Origin: Flavobacterium psychroterrae
GTDB taxonomy: Bacteria > Bacteroidota > Bacteroidia > Flavobacteriales > Flavobacteriaceae
Direction: 5' to 3'
Assembly (NCBI RefSeq): GCF_018380615.1
Contig: NZ_JAGYVZ010000007.1
Coordinates: forward strand, 1 to 64,000
Length of the DNA stretch: 64,000 nt
Below, one piece after another: positions 8,930 to 18,622 of this stretch; the stretch's first letter is position 1; every line of letters starts with the position of its first letter. The position numbers and the translations under genes are program-made. The notes beneath the pieces were generated by a model that made no database searches, was not told the origin of the DNA, and saw only the letters and a program-made list of their open reading frames with translations.

Positions 8930-9140
8930 AGATGCTAAGGTGCTGAGATACTAAGTTGCTAAGGTTTTAAGATTTAAAAAGAAACCAAAATATTAAGTTT
9001 ATATTGTGAAGTCTACTCTAAAAGCGATTTAAAAAAGATTTCATACTTTTACTAAAACAACTTAGTTTCTTAGTCCCGAAGTTTCTAGTAGCAACTTTAA
9101 AAAAGAAAAACTTAGAATCTTAGCCTCTCAGAAAATTAGC
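8930..9140. repeat. Intergenic repeat with inverted TAAG/CTTAG words
   Basis: Near 8932-8972 the sequence reads GATGCTAAGGTGCTGAGATAC and further TAAG words; near 9058-9140 inverted words (CTTAGTTTCTTAG, CTTAGAATCTTAG, CTCAGAAAATTAGCAACTT) follow. The two blocks can pair imperfectly over about 200 bases. This is of the kind seen as dispersed intergenic repeats in Flavobacterium. Boundaries are approximate. Confidence 0.5.
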
Positions 9141-9152
9141 AACTTATAAAGA

Positions 9153-9737
9153 ATGAACTTCCTAGCCCACATCTATTTGTCCGGAGACAATGATTTAATC
9201 AAAATTGGTAATTTTATGGCCGATGGAATTCGCGGGAAACAATTTGAACATTTTCCTGAAGAAGTTCAAAAAGGCATTATTTTGCACCGCTCCATAGACA
9301 CTTACACAGATTCTCATGATGTTTTTAGGCAAAGTACCAAACGGTTACATGAAAAATACCATCATTATGCAGGCGTTATTGTTGATATTGTTTATGATCA
9401 TTTCTTAGCCAAAAACTGGACAAAATATTCAGATGAAAAACTGGAAGATTTCATCAATCGGTTTTATACTTCATTACATACTAATTATGATATCCTGACC
9501 GAAAAAACTCAGGGTTTAATGCCGTATATGATCGAAAGAAACTGGCTTTTAAGTTATCAAACCGTTGAAGGAATCAAGAACATTTTGACACAAATGGACC
9601 GACGCTCAAAAAACACATCAAAAATGCAGTTTGCAAGTGAAGAATTAGTTGAATTTTATTCGGAATTTGAACAGGAATTCACGCTCTTTTTTGAAGATAT
9701 CAAAAAGCATTCAAAACAAAAATTACTCTCTTTATAG
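9153..9737 (+). CDS. acpH: Acyl carrier protein phosphodiesterase (AcpH, DUF479)
   Basis: A 194-residue cytosolic protein of the AcpH/DUF479 family. It opens with MNFLAHIYLSGD and has GNFMADGIRG (21-30) and LHRSIDTYTDSH (about 45-56), the metal-binding His/Asp-rich motifs of the HD-like fold. AcpH removes the 4'-phosphopantetheine group from holo-ACP. Length fits the family. It is followed 39 bases later by the gamma-glutamyltransferase gene on the same strand, without a visible terminator, so cotranscription is possible, but no functional link is obvious. Confidence 0.85.
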   Translation: MNFLAHIYLSGDNDLIKIGNFMADGIRGKQFEHFPEEVQKGIILHRSIDTYTDSHDVFRQSTKRLHEKYHHYAGVIVDIVYDHFLAKNWTKYSDEKLEDFINRFYTSLHTNYDILTEKTQGLMPYMIERNWLLSYQTVEGIKNILTQMDRRSKNTSKMQFASEELVEFYSEFEQEFTLFFEDIKKHSKQKLLSL

Positions 9738-9776
9738 AATCAGCAAAATTTTATAAAAACAAATACAATTCTTTTC

Positions 9777-11459
9777 ATGAAAAAAATCGCCTTTTTATTC
9801 AGCTTTATTTCTATTTATAGTTTTGCCCAACAAACCGCAAAACCAACCGGATTAGTCGCTACAAAAGCAATGGTCGTTTCGGCACGTCAGGAGGCATCTA
9901 AAGTAGGTTTAGAAATTATACAAAAAGGCGGAAATGCTTTTGATGCAATGGTTGGTACCGAATTGGCTTTGGCAGTCGCATTTCCGTTTGCAGGAAATAT
10001 TGGCGGCGGCGGATTTATGGTGTACCGAAAAGCAAATGGCGAAGTTGGATCTTTAGATTATCGTGAAAAAGCACCATTAGCGGCAACAAAAGATATGTTT
10101 CTGGACAAAGACGGAAATGTTATAAAAGGAAAAAGTACCCAAACTGCTTTAGCAATTGGTGTTCCGGGAACTATTGCGGGAGTTTTTGCCGTACATAAAA
10201 AATTAGGTTCTTTACCAATGGCTGAAATTTTAAAACCTGTTATTGCTCTAGCAGAAAGAGGTGTGGTTGTCACCAAAAAACAGGAAAAAAATATAAATGA
10301 TTATCGGGATGCTATTGTAAAAATAAACGGTGATAAAACGCCATTGGCAACTCTGTACAAAGAAAATGACACTATTAAATATCCGGCTCTTGCCAAAACG
10401 TTAAAACGAATTGCAAAAAACGGAAGAAATGAATTCTACAAAGGCGAAACAGCTAAAATATTAGTCGAGTATCTTAATAAAAAAGGCGGAATTATCACAC
10501 TTCAGGATTTAGCAAAATATGAAGCGAAATGGAGAAAACCATTGCAATTTACTTATAAAGATTTAAAAATTACTTCGATGTCTCCTCCAAGCAGCGGCGG
10601 AATTTGTCTGGCGCAGATCATGAAAATGATTGCTCCTTATGATTTAGCTAAAATGGGACATAACTCTGAAGAATCTATTCAAATAATTGTTGAAGCCGAA
10701 AGAAGGGCTTACGCCGACAGAAGCCAGTTTTTAGGAGATCCTGATTTTGTAAAAATTCCGATTAATGGTTTATTGTCTGATGTTTACTTGAAAGACAGAA
10801 TGTCAACTTTTAATGTAAACAAAGCCAGTTTATCATCAGAAATAAAAGAAGGAAAAGTAAATTTTAACGAAAGTACCGAAACTACTCATTATTCGATTAT
10901 TGATGCTCAGGGAAATGCCGTTGCTGCAACCACAACACTTAATGACGGTTACGGATCAAAATATTATTGTGATGAATTAGGTTTTTTTCTAAATAACGAA
11001 ATGGATGATTTTAGCGCAAAACCCGGATCTCCTAATATGTTTGGCTTGGTAGGAAATGAAGCCAATAGTATCGCTCCGCAAAAAAGAATGTTAAGTTCAA
11101 TGACGCCAACAATTGTCGAGAAAAACGGAAAGTTATTTATGGTCGTAGGTTCTCCAGGCGGATCGACTATTATTACAACTGTTTTACAAGCCATTTTAAA
11201 TGTTTACGAATACAATTTGAGTATGCAGGAAGCGGTAAATGCACCACGATTTCATCATCAATGGTTACCGGATTTAATAACGTTTGAACCTGATGCATTT
11301 GACAAGATTACGACAGACAAACTAAAAGCTAAAGGATATTTAATCAATGAAAAAACTACGCCAGTAATTGGCAAACTTGATTGTATTTTGGTTTTACCAA
11401 ATAATAATCTTGAAGGCGGAGCAGATTTTCGAGGAGACGATACTGCTGTAGGCTTTTAA
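9777..11459 (+). CDS. ggt: Gamma-glutamyltransferase (glutathione hydrolase)
   Basis: A 560-residue exported Ntn-hydrolase precursor. Residues 1-18 form a signal peptide ending in SFAQ, so it acts in the periplasm. Autoprocessing is expected before T369 of TTHYSIID, which becomes the catalytic N-terminal threonine of the small subunit. The conserved NAFDAMVG, GGGGF, PSSGGI and GSPGGSTIIT segments are all present. It hydrolyses or transfers the gamma-glutamyl group of glutathione and related compounds, feeding Cys-Gly and glutamate uptake. Length is normal for the family and no active-site residue is missing. Confidence 0.92.
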   Translation: MKKIAFLFSFISIYSFAQQTAKPTGLVATKAMVVSARQEASKVGLEIIQKGGNAFDAMVGTELALAVAFPFAGNIGGGGFMVYRKANGEVGSLDYREKAPLAATKDMFLDKDGNVIKGKSTQTALAIGVPGTIAGVFAVHKKLGSLPMAEILKPVIALAERGVVVTKKQEKNINDYRDAIVKINGDKTPLATLYKENDTIKYPALAKTLKRIAKNGRNEFYKGETAKILVEYLNKKGGIITLQDLAKYEAKWRKPLQFTYKDLKITSMSPPSSGGICLAQIMKMIAPYDLAKMGHNSEESIQIIVEAERRAYADRSQFLGDPDFVKIPINGLLSDVYLKDRMSTFNVNKASLSSEIKEGKVNFNESTETTHYSIIDAQGNAVAATTTLNDGYGSKYYCDELGFFLNNEMDDFSAKPGSPNMFGLVGNEANSIAPQKRMLSSMTPTIVEKNGKLFMVVGSPGGSTIITTVLQAILNVYEYNLSMQEAVNAPRFHHQWLPDLITFEPDAFDKITTDKLKAKGYLINEKTTPVIGKLDCILVLPNNNLEGGADFRGDDTAVGF

Positions 11460-11534
11460 TTTTATTGATAATTTTCATTTATATTCAAACATTATGAGTT
11501 AAATTTGTAGTTTCCCTAACTTTTTACAAACAGA

Positions 11535-13319
11535 ATGCTAAAAAAATATTTCAGAAGATTAGAAAGCATTATCGCTTTAGGACAATCATTAATGACTCCA
11601 AAGCAATTTATTTTTTTATCAAGTGTTTTAATTGGTGTTTCGTGCTCTTTGGCAGTAATTGTATTAAAAACTTTTGCCCATAGCGTTTTCTCTTTTGCCA
11701 CCTACATCAATGGTATTTTAAAACTGAGTTTCATTAATAGTATTCTTCCAATCATCGGAATTGTACTGACGGTTTTTGTGGTAAAAAGGGTTCTTAACGG
11801 AAGCATCGAAAAAGGAACTTCTCAGATTTTATATGCAGTGGCTAAAAAAGCCAGTATTATTCCGAAGAAGCAAATGTATGCTCAAATTGTGACCTCTTCA
11901 CTTACTGTTGGTTTAGGAGGTTCTGCAGGTTTAGAAAGCCCTATCGTTATTACAGGTGCAGCATTTGGATCTAATTTTGCTCAAAATTTCAAATTACCTT
12001 ACAAAGACAGGACATTACTTATTGGTTGTGGTGTTGCTGCCGGAATTTCGGCTGCTTTTAACGCACCCATTGCCGGAGTTCTTTTTGCTATAGAAGTTTT
12101 ATTAGTCGACGTAAGTATTTCAGCCTTTACTCCTATTATGATTTCTGCTGCGACCGGTGCTTTGGTTTCTGCTATCGTCTTAGACGAAACTATTTTATTG
12201 TCGTTCAAAAAACAAGAAGCTTTTAATTATCATAATATTCCTTTTTATGTTCTGTTAGGAATTTTAACTGGTTTCATGGCTGTTTATTACGCACGTAATT
12301 TTCAAAAAGTCGAGCATTATTTTTCGAAGTTACAAGTTGGTCCTTACAGAAAAGCGTTAATTGGATCTTCACTACTCGCATTACTTATCTTTATATTTCC
12401 CACCCTTTTTGGTGAAGGTTATGAAAGCATTAAAACACTATCTGAATCAGATCCGGGGAAATTATTAGACAATACATTATTTGCAAATTTTAGAGATAAT
12501 CAATGGGTTTTACTTCTTTTTGTAGGATGTACCATGATGGTAAAAGTTTTTGCTTCCGGACTAACTCTTGGCAGCGGTGGAAACGGAGGTAACTTTGCCC
12601 CATCGTTATTTTTAGGCTCCTATCTGGGTTATTTCTTTGCGAAATTTATCAGCATGATTGGTTTATCAAAATTGCCCATTAGTAACTTTACTATGGTTGG
12701 TATGGCAGGTATTTTGAGCGGATTGTTTCATGCTCCGCTTACTGCAATTTTCTTAATTGCCGAAATTACTGGTGGTTACAGCCTGATGATTCCGCTTATG
12801 ATTGTTTCCTCTATAAGTTTTGCAATCTCTAAACGTTTTGAGAAATATTCACTTGATGTAAAAGGTCTGGCTAAAAAAGGTCATGCATTCACAAGTAATA
12901 AAGATTCTAATATTTTATCTACATTAGATATTGACACCATAATTCAATGCGATTATTTAACGGTTCATCCTGACGAAAATCTCAGCAAATTAGTAGATCT
13001 TATTTCACATTCAAATCAGGTTGTTTTTGCAGTTGTTGATAATGAAAAAGATCTTGTTGGAATTGTTCATTTCAATGATATCAGGGAAATTATATTCAAC
13101 AGTTATCGCGTTAAATATACTTTGATTAAAGATGTAATGAAAACTCCCGCTGCTACAATTTCATCTGATGACAGCATGGAAATCGTAATGAGCAAATTCG
13201 AAAAATCTAAATCGGCTTTTCTTCCCGTATTACGAAATGAGAAATACTTTGGATTTATATCCAAATCTATAGCACTTGAAGCCTATAGAACAAAACTCCG
13301 TTCCATGACAATTGAGTAA
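11535..13319 (+). CDS. ClC-family chloride channel/transporter with C-terminal CBS pair
   Basis: A 594-residue inner-membrane protein. About ten hydrophobic segments fill residues 25-440. The ClC selectivity loops are recognisable: GLGGSAGLESP (126-136), where E133 is the probable gating glutamate, and GSGGNGGNFAPS (about 344-355). Residues about 460-590 form two CBS domains, which in this family bind adenosine nucleotides and regulate the pore. It moves chloride (or fluoride or nitrate) and may be a Cl/H exchanger; this cannot be decided here. A palindrome begins two bases after its stop codon. Confidence 0.88.
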   Translation: MLKKYFRRLESIIALGQSLMTPKQFIFLSSVLIGVSCSLAVIVLKTFAHSVFSFATYINGILKLSFINSILPIIGIVLTVFVVKRVLNGSIEKGTSQILYAVAKKASIIPKKQMYAQIVTSSLTVGLGGSAGLESPIVITGAAFGSNFAQNFKLPYKDRTLLIGCGVAAGISAAFNAPIAGVLFAIEVLLVDVSISAFTPIMISAATGALVSAIVLDETILLSFKKQEAFNYHNIPFYVLLGILTGFMAVYYARNFQKVEHYFSKLQVGPYRKALIGSSLLALLIFIFPTLFGEGYESIKTLSESDPGKLLDNTLFANFRDNQWVLLLFVGCTMMVKVFASGLTLGSGGNGGNFAPSLFLGSYLGYFFAKFISMIGLSKLPISNFTMVGMAGILSGLFHAPLTAIFLIAEITGGYSLMIPLMIVSSISFAISKRFEKYSLDVKGLAKKGHAFTSNKDSNILSTLDIDTIIQCDYLTVHPDENLSKLVDLISHSNQVVFAVVDNEKDLVGIVHFNDIREIIFNSYRVKYTLIKDVMKTPAATISSDDSMEIVMSKFEKSKSAFLPVLRNEKYFGFISKSIALEAYRTKLRSMTIE

Positions 13320-13320
13320 G

Positions 13321-13363
13321 CTTAATATCGGATAGTTAAAAATTTGAGTTATCCGATATTAAG
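13321..13363. promoter_or_regulatory. 14-bp inverted repeat over the fic promoter, operator or terminator
   Basis: Arms CTTAATATCGGATA (13321-13334) and its complement (13350-13363) are perfect and 15 bases apart. The repeat begins just after the ClC stop codon and covers the -33 region of the fic promoter. It may therefore end the ClC transcript, serve as a binding site for a regulator of fic, or both. There is no T-run directly after it, which favours the operator reading. Confidence 0.55.
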
Positions 13364-13374
13364 ACGTATCTTTG
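13344..13374 (+). promoter_or_regulatory. Flavobacterial promoter of fic
   Basis: TTG at 13344-13346 and TATCTTTG at 13367-13374 match the -33 and -7 (TAnnTTTG) elements with a 20-base spacer. The ATG at 13382 is only seven bases after the -7 box, so the transcript would start at or within a base or two of the start codon (leaderless or nearly so). Confidence 0.65.
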
Positions 13375-13381
13375 TGGGATT

Positions 13382-14335
13382 ATGTGGAATATAGACTTGA
13401 CATACAGAGAAGAATTTCAATCAACATTTGATCGATTGTACCAAAAAAGGCTTGATTTGCAAAACAGCAGACCATTGCCCAATATTGCTTTACACAAAAT
13501 TCGCGAAAGCCTATCCCTTGAATGGACTTACAATTCAAATAGTATCGAAGGCAACACAATGAGTTTACGAGAAACACAAATGGTAATTCAGGAAGGAATT
13601 ACTATAAAAGGAAAATCGCTTCGGGAACATTTTGAAACCCATAATCACGATAAAGCAATTGATTATTTATACTCGATTGTTGATGATAATTACAACTTAA
13701 GAAGTATAGACATTCTATCTATTCATGGATTAGTTTTACGTTCCATCGAAGATGATTTTGCCGGGCGATTACGAAACGGAGGCGTTCGAATTTCAGGCGC
13801 TAATTTTATGCCTCCCAATGCCAGCAAAGTTTCAGATTATCTGGATGAATTGATTGATTTTATCAATACAAATCCGTTAAGTTTAAACGATATAGAACTT
13901 GCCACAATTTACCATCATAAACTAGTCTGGATTCATCCATTTTTTGATGGAAATGGCCGTACAGTTCGTTTAAGCATGAATTTATTATTGATGCGTTGCG
14001 GTTTTCCGCCCGCTATCATCTTAAAAAATGATAGAAAAAAATATTATGAAGCACTTAATCAGGCTAATACTGGTAATTATCAAAAATTAACTCTTTTGAT
14101 GTGTCAGGCTTTAGAACGTACGCTCAACATATACTTAAGTTCGATGCCGGGAAGTACTTATGATTTTCAGCCCATACAAAATATTGTAAGTGAACCTGAA
14201 ACTCCTTACGGTCAGGAATACATTAGTTTACTGGCAAGAACCGGCAAAATTGATGCTTATAAAGAAGGTCGCAACTGGTACACCACCAAACAAGCCATCG
14301 AAGAGTATATGGCAACCCGAAAAAGAAAACGCTAA
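13382..14335 (+). CDS. Fic-domain AMP-transferase-like protein, self-inhibited class II, with C-terminal winged-helix-like tail
   Basis: A 317-residue Fic protein. The catalytic motif HPFFDGNGRTVR (185-196) is complete, so transfer of AMP (or another nucleotide-derived group) to a hydroxyl side chain of a target is expected. An inhibitory helix motif SNSIEG (S52, E56, G57) lies N-terminal of the Fic core, which is the class II arrangement in which the protein blocks its own active site. The N-terminal Fic_N region is present; the last 40 residues resemble a small HTH domain, which could bind DNA. It is a single gene with its own promoter and palindrome. The target protein is unknown. Confidence 0.85.
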   Translation: MWNIDLTYREEFQSTFDRLYQKRLDLQNSRPLPNIALHKIRESLSLEWTYNSNSIEGNTMSLRETQMVIQEGITIKGKSLREHFETHNHDKAIDYLYSIVDDNYNLRSIDILSIHGLVLRSIEDDFAGRLRNGGVRISGANFMPPNASKVSDYLDELIDFINTNPLSLNDIELATIYHHKLVWIHPFFDGNGRTVRLSMNLLLMRCGFPPAIILKNDRKKYYEALNQANTGNYQKLTLLMCQALERTLNIYLSSMPGSTYDFQPIQNIVSEPETPYGQEYISLLARTGKIDAYKEGRNWYTTKQAIEEYMATRKRKR

Positions 14336-14417
14336 CTTAGGTTCTATCGTCAGGATACAAATATTTTAATCAATTAAAACACGAATTGCACTGATTTGCA
14401 CTAAATCTTTAAGATTA

Positions 14418-14451
14418 AATTAGTTTGTGAAATTAATTTCACAAACTAATT
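14418..14451. repeat. Perfect 34-bp palindrome between fic and uvrA
   Basis: Arms of 17 bases (14418-14434 and 14435-14451, core TTAGTTTGTGAAATT) abut without a spacer. Flanking words CACGAATTGCACTGATTTGCAC and CAATTCGTGCAATTC extend the pairing imperfectly to about 14380-14472. This is one copy of the GTGAAATT/AATTTCAC class of intergenic repeats that also occurs near 28650, 47144 and 50348. Confidence 0.7.
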
Positions 14452-14552
14452 AGTGACAATTCGTGCAATTCATGTTTATTTTTTTGGCATTTTTTGTTAC
14501 TATTTGTAACATAAAGTTTTGCTATCGAGCACAAAAGAACAAATCAAAGTGT

Positions 14553-14560
14553 TAACTTTG
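14553..14560 (+). promoter_or_regulatory. -7 box of the uvrA promoter, deciding the start codon
   Basis: TAACTTTG matches TAnnTTTG. Transcription should begin around 14566-14568, so a TTG at 14565 cannot be the start, and the ATG at 14577 gives a leader of about ten bases. Confidence 0.6.
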
Positions 14561-14576
14561 CGTTTTGCTCAAAATT

Positions 14577-17408
14577 ATGTTAGAAAAAGACAATACTATT
14601 GAAGTTCTTGGTGCAAGAGTTCATAATCTAAAAAATATAGACATTTCTATTCCGCGTGAAAAACTGGTTGTAATTACCGGTTTATCAGGATCGGGAAAAT
14701 CGTCTTTGGCATTTGATACCATTTATGCCGAAGGACAGCGTCGTTACGTTGAAACTTTTTCGGCTTATGCCAGACAGTTTCTTGGCGGGCTTGAACGTCC
14801 TGATGTTGATAAAATCGACGGACTTTCGCCTGTAATTGCGATTGAACAAAAAACAACCAGTAAAAGTCCGCGTTCAACTGTGGGAACTATTACAGAAATA
14901 TACGATTTCCTGCGACTTCTTTACGCTCGTGGCGCTGACGCTTATAGTTACAACACTGGCGAAAAAATGGTTTCCTACTCTGATGAACAAATTAAAGATT
15001 TGATTATTCAGGATTTTAAAGGAAAACGTATCAATATTCTTGCTCCAATTATTAGAGCCAGAAAGGGTCATTATGCTGAGTTATTCCAGCAAATTACCAA
15101 ACAAGGTTTCCTTAAAGTTCGTGTAAATGGCGAAGTAAAGGATTTAGTTTCAGGAATGAAATTAGATCGTTATAAAACCCACGATATTGAAATTGTAGTT
15201 GATCGAATGTTGATTGAAGATACTGAAGACAATCAAAAAAGATTATCAGAAAGTATCAATACTGCGATGCATCATGGTGAAAACGTTTTGATGATCCTGG
15301 ATCAGGATTCCAATGAAGTTCGCTTTTTCAGCAGAAATTTAATGTGTCCATCAACTGGAATTTCATACCAAAATCCGGAACCAAATTTATTTTCGTTCAA
15401 CTCCCCAAAAGGAGCTTGCCCGCATTGTAACGGATTAGGAACAGTACACGAAATCAATGTTAAAAAGATAATCCCAAATCCTAAATTATCGATTAAAGCT
15501 GGAGGTTTTGCTCCGCTTGGTGAATACAAATCGTCCTGGATTTTTAAACAACTGGAAGTTATTGGCGAAAAATTCAGTTTCAAAATAACAGACCCTATTG
15601 AGAAAATTCCGGAAGAAGCCATGACAATGATTTTGCATGGTGGAAAAGACAAGTTCGTTGTGAACTCAAAAGATTTAGGAGTAACCCGTGATTATAAAAT
15701 AGATTTTGAAGGAATTTCGCATTTCATAAAAAATCAATTTGATGAAACTTCTTCAACCACAATAAAACGTTGGGCGAAAGATTTTATGGACGAAGTAAAC
15801 TGTCCGGTTTGTGATGGTTCACGTTTAAAAAAAGAAGCTTTATTCTTTAAAATCAACGGAAAAAATATTGTAGAATTGTGCGATATGGATATCTCTGATT
15901 TAACGATCTGGTTTCAGGATTTAAATCAACATTTATCAGACAAACAGCTTTTGATTGCTTCAGAAGTTGTGAAAGAAATCAAGGATCGTTTGAACTTTTT
16001 AATGAATGTTGGTTTAGAATATTTGGCTTTAAGCCGAAGTTCAAAATCACTTTCGGGTGGTGAAGCGCAACGTATTCGTCTGGCAACACAAATTGGTTCA
16101 CAATTGGTTGGTGTTTTATATATATTGGATGAGCCAAGTATTGGTTTACACCAAAGAGATAATGAAAAACTGATTCACTCATTGGAACAATTACGTGATA
16201 TAGGAAATTCTGTTATTGTCGTTGAACACGACAAAGACATGATCGAACGCGCTGATTATGTTATTGATATTGGACCAAAAGCGGGAAAATATGGTGGAGA
16301 AATTATTAGTATCGGAACTCCGGCAGAAACTTTAAAATCAAATACAATTACCGCTCAATATTTGAACGGTACAATGAAATTAGAGATTCCGAAAGAGCGC
16401 CGTAAAGGAAATGGAAAATTCCTAAAACTAACCGGAGCAACGGGAAACAACTTAAAAAATGTTTCGATTGAATTGCCCCTAGGGAAAATGATTTGCGTAA
16501 CGGGAGTTTCAGGAAGTGGAAAATCGACTTTGATAAATGAAACCCTATACCCTATTTTGAATGCTTATTATTTTAATGGCGTAAAAAAACCACAACCTTA
16601 TAAAAAGATTGAAGGTCTTGAACATATTGACAAAGTAATTGATATTGACCAAAGTCCGATTGGGAGAACACCACGTTCTAATCCAGCAACTTATACCGAA
16701 GTTTTCACAGAAATTAGGAATCTGTTTACGATGACTTCTGAAAGTATGATTCGTGGATATAAAGCAGGACGTTTTAGTTTTAACGTAAAAGGCGGACGTT
16801 GCGAAACCTGTGAAGGTTCTGGTGTTAGAACTATTGAAATGAACTTTTTACCTGATGTTTATGTAGAATGTGAAACCTGTCAGGGAAAACGTTTTAACAG
16901 AGAAACATTGGAAATTCGTTATAAAGGAAAATCAATTTCGGATGTATTGAATATGACAGTTGATGAAGCGGTTCCGTTTTTTGAAATGATTCCGAAGATT
17001 TACAGAAAAGTAAAAACAATTCAGGATGTTGGTTTAGGATATATCACGCTGGGTCAACAAAGTACAACACTTTCGGGTGGTGAAGCGCAACGTATAAAAT
17101 TAGCAGGAGAATTGTCTAAAAAAGATACTGGAAATACGTTTTATATTCTCGATGAACCCACTACAGGATTGCATTTTGAAGACATTCGTGTTTTGATGGA
17201 CGTGATCAACAAATTAGTTGATAAAGGAAATACAATCCTGATTATCGAACACAATATGGACGTTATAAAACTTGCTGATTATATTATCGATATTGGTCCA
17301 GAAGGTGGAAAAGGCGGCGGACAATTAATCGCAAAAGGAACTCCGGAAGAAGTAGCGAAAAATAAAAAAAGCTATACGGCTAAGTTTTTGAAAAAGGAGT
17401 TATCTTAA
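14577..17408 (+). CDS. uvrA: Excinuclease ABC subunit A
   Basis: A 943-residue UvrA, the DNA-damage sensor of nucleotide excision repair; it works as a dimer, scans DNA with UvrB and is cytosolic. Two ABC ATPase modules are present: Walker [10 protein letters not shown] (35-43) and GVSGSGKST (about 642-650), each with an LSGGEAQRI signature. The zinc modules are CPHCNGLG (about 282-289) and the CETCEGSG...CETCQGKRF pair (about 743-770). Length is normal and motifs are complete. The ATG at 14577 is chosen because the promoter box at 14553-14560 excludes the upstream TTG. Single gene; the next unit has its own promoter. Confidence 0.95.
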   Translation: MLEKDNTIEVLGARVHNLKNIDISIPREKLVVITGLSGSGKSSLAFDTIYAEGQRRYVETFSAYARQFLGGLERPDVDKIDGLSPVIAIEQKTTSKSPRSTVGTITEIYDFLRLLYARGADAYSYNTGEKMVSYSDEQIKDLIIQDFKGKRINILAPIIRARKGHYAELFQQITKQGFLKVRVNGEVKDLVSGMKLDRYKTHDIEIVVDRMLIEDTEDNQKRLSESINTAMHHGENVLMILDQDSNEVRFFSRNLMCPSTGISYQNPEPNLFSFNSPKGACPHCNGLGTVHEINVKKIIPNPKLSIKAGGFAPLGEYKSSWIFKQLEVIGEKFSFKITDPIEKIPEEAMTMILHGGKDKFVVNSKDLGVTRDYKIDFEGISHFIKNQFDETSSTTIKRWAKDFMDEVNCPVCDGSRLKKEALFFKINGKNIVELCDMDISDLTIWFQDLNQHLSDKQLLIASEVVKEIKDRLNFLMNVGLEYLALSRSSKSLSGGEAQRIRLATQIGSQLVGVLYILDEPSIGLHQRDNEKLIHSLEQLRDIGNSVIVVEHDKDMIERADYVIDIGPKAGKYGGEIISIGTPAETLKSNTITAQYLNGTMKLEIPKERRKGNGKFLKLTGATGNNLKNVSIELPLGKMICVTGVSGSGKSTLINETLYPILNAYYFNGVKKPQPYKKIEGLEHIDKVIDIDQSPIGRTPRSNPATYTEVFTEIRNLFTMTSESMIRGYKAGRFSFNVKGGRCETCEGSGVRTIEMNFLPDVYVECETCQGKRFNRETLEIRYKGKSISDVLNMTVDEAVPFFEMIPKIYRKVKTIQDVGLGYITLGQQSTTLSGGEAQRIKLAGELSKKDTGNTFYILDEPTTGLHFEDIRVLMDVINKLVDKGNTILIIEHNMDVIKLADYIIDIGPEGGKGGGQLIAKGTPEEVAKNKKSYTAKFLKKELS

Positions 17409-17441
17409 AAAACCTCGCAAAGGAATTTTAAAAAAGTAATT

Positions 17442-17449
17442 ATATTTGT
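17442..17449 (+). promoter_or_regulatory. -7 box for the ATPase/nuclease-like unit
   Basis: TATATTTG, a TAnnTTTG match 19 bases upstream of the ATG at 17469. It indicates that the ATPase gene is not simply a read-through extension of uvrA. No clear -33 TTG is seen. Confidence 0.55.
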
Positions 17450-17468
17450 TCTAAACACATAAAACAAA

Positions 17469-18620
17469 ATGAAAGAATCTATCATCATAAAAAATCTTGG
17501 TCCATTAAAAGACATCTCTATTGAAGAAATAAAACCATTTACTGTCTTTATTGGAGAATCTGGAAGCGGGAAAAGTACTTTGATGAAAGTTATTTCTTTG
17601 TTTAGATGGATATATAAAATGCAAAATATTTATTCATATCTAAAGATAAGTAATGTTAATATTCCATTTGAATTTAAATCCGATATACATTCTTATTTTG
17701 AAAATAGCGGTATAGATGAATTCATAACACCAAACACTCAAATTATCTATAAAGCTACATTTGACAAAAACGTAAATTACGAGATCAAATTCCTGGGAAT
17801 GAATACCTTAAGCTTTTCAAATCAAACAATCAATGCATCTTATTTATCTTTTAACAAGATTAGTTTCATTTCTGAGACTCGAAATATTATTCCACTTTGG
17901 AGTAATTCGATTTCTTCTTTAACAGGGGGGAATTTAGGATTCTACTTTCAAGAAGTATTCAAAGATTTTGATTTAGCTTCTAGTTCAATAAAAAAAATAG
18001 AATTAAAACATTTAGATTTAAAGTTTTTTGTTGATAAAAATCCTTTTGGAAAAACCTACAAAATAGAATCTAATACCAATGAAAAATTTAATATCGAATT
18101 CAGAAATAGCTCATCAGGAACTCAAACTTCGGTTCCAATACTTTTGATTTCACAATTTTTTGCAAAAAATTTCAAATTTGAGGACAGTTTTAATACTTCT
18201 ATTTTAAAATATTTATCTTCTACAGATAGCTTAACAGAGTTCAAAGCAGTAAAAAATCTAAGTGATTTAAATAAAAAAATATACATTCATATAGAAGAAC
18301 CAGAATTAAGTTTATTTCCTGATGCACAATGTAAATTAATAGATAATTTGGTAGAAAATTGTTTTATTAGTAATACAAATCCCGTAGAATTGTTAATTTC
18401 TACTCATAGTCCATACATCATAAATTATCTTAATCTACTTATTAAAAGATTTGACGAAAATATTAAAGAAGCAAGATACAATTATGATGAATTAGCAGTT
18501 TATCAAGTTGCTAATGGTACTTTAATTAATTTAATGGCACAAAATGAGCGATTAGTAAACACAAATCCTCTATCTGACACCATAAATGATATTTATAATG
18601 AATATGAAAAATTAGGATAA
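17469..18620 (+). CDS. AAA family ATPase of the AAA_15/OLD-like, SMC-type class
   Basis: A 383-residue ATPase with ABC/SMC-type head architecture. It has Walker A GESGSGKST (29-37), an ABC-signature-like NSSSGTQTS (213-221), Walker B IYIHIEEPE (271-279) and STHSPY (311-316), the H-loop. No coiled-coil arm or C-terminal TOPRIM domain is present, so it is not a full OLD nuclease. Such ATPases serve as sensors or motors in defence systems such as Septu (PtuA) and PARIS (AriA), partnered with a nuclease. Here the next gene starts two bases after the stop and encodes a nuclease-like protein. DNA is more AT-rich than neighbours: 15 G/C in 18181-18240 against 22 in uvrA line 16801-16860, suggesting transfer. 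Function is inferred. Confidence 0.8.
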   Translation: MKESIIIKNLGPLKDISIEEIKPFTVFIGESGSGKSTLMKVISLFRWIYKMQNIYSYLKISNVNIPFEFKSDIHSYFENSGIDEFITPNTQIIYKATFDKNVNYEIKFLGMNTLSFSNQTINASYLSFNKISFISETRNIIPLWSNSISSLTGGNLGFYFQEVFKDFDLASSSIKKIELKHLDLKFFVDKNPFGKTYKIESNTNEKFNIEFRNSSSGTQTSVPILLISQFFAKNFKFEDSFNTSILKYLSSTDSLTEFKAVKNLSDLNKKIYIHIEEPELSLFPDAQCKLIDNLVENCFISNTNPVELLISTHSPYIINYLNLLIKRFDENIKEARYNYDELAVYQVANGTLINLMAQNERLVNTNPLSDTINDIYNEYEKLG

Positions 18621-18622
18621 TT

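Noticed and set aside
14565..14576. Earlier TTG start for uvrA
   Set aside because: It falls at the expected transcription start after the TAACTTTG box, so it could not be translated efficiently.
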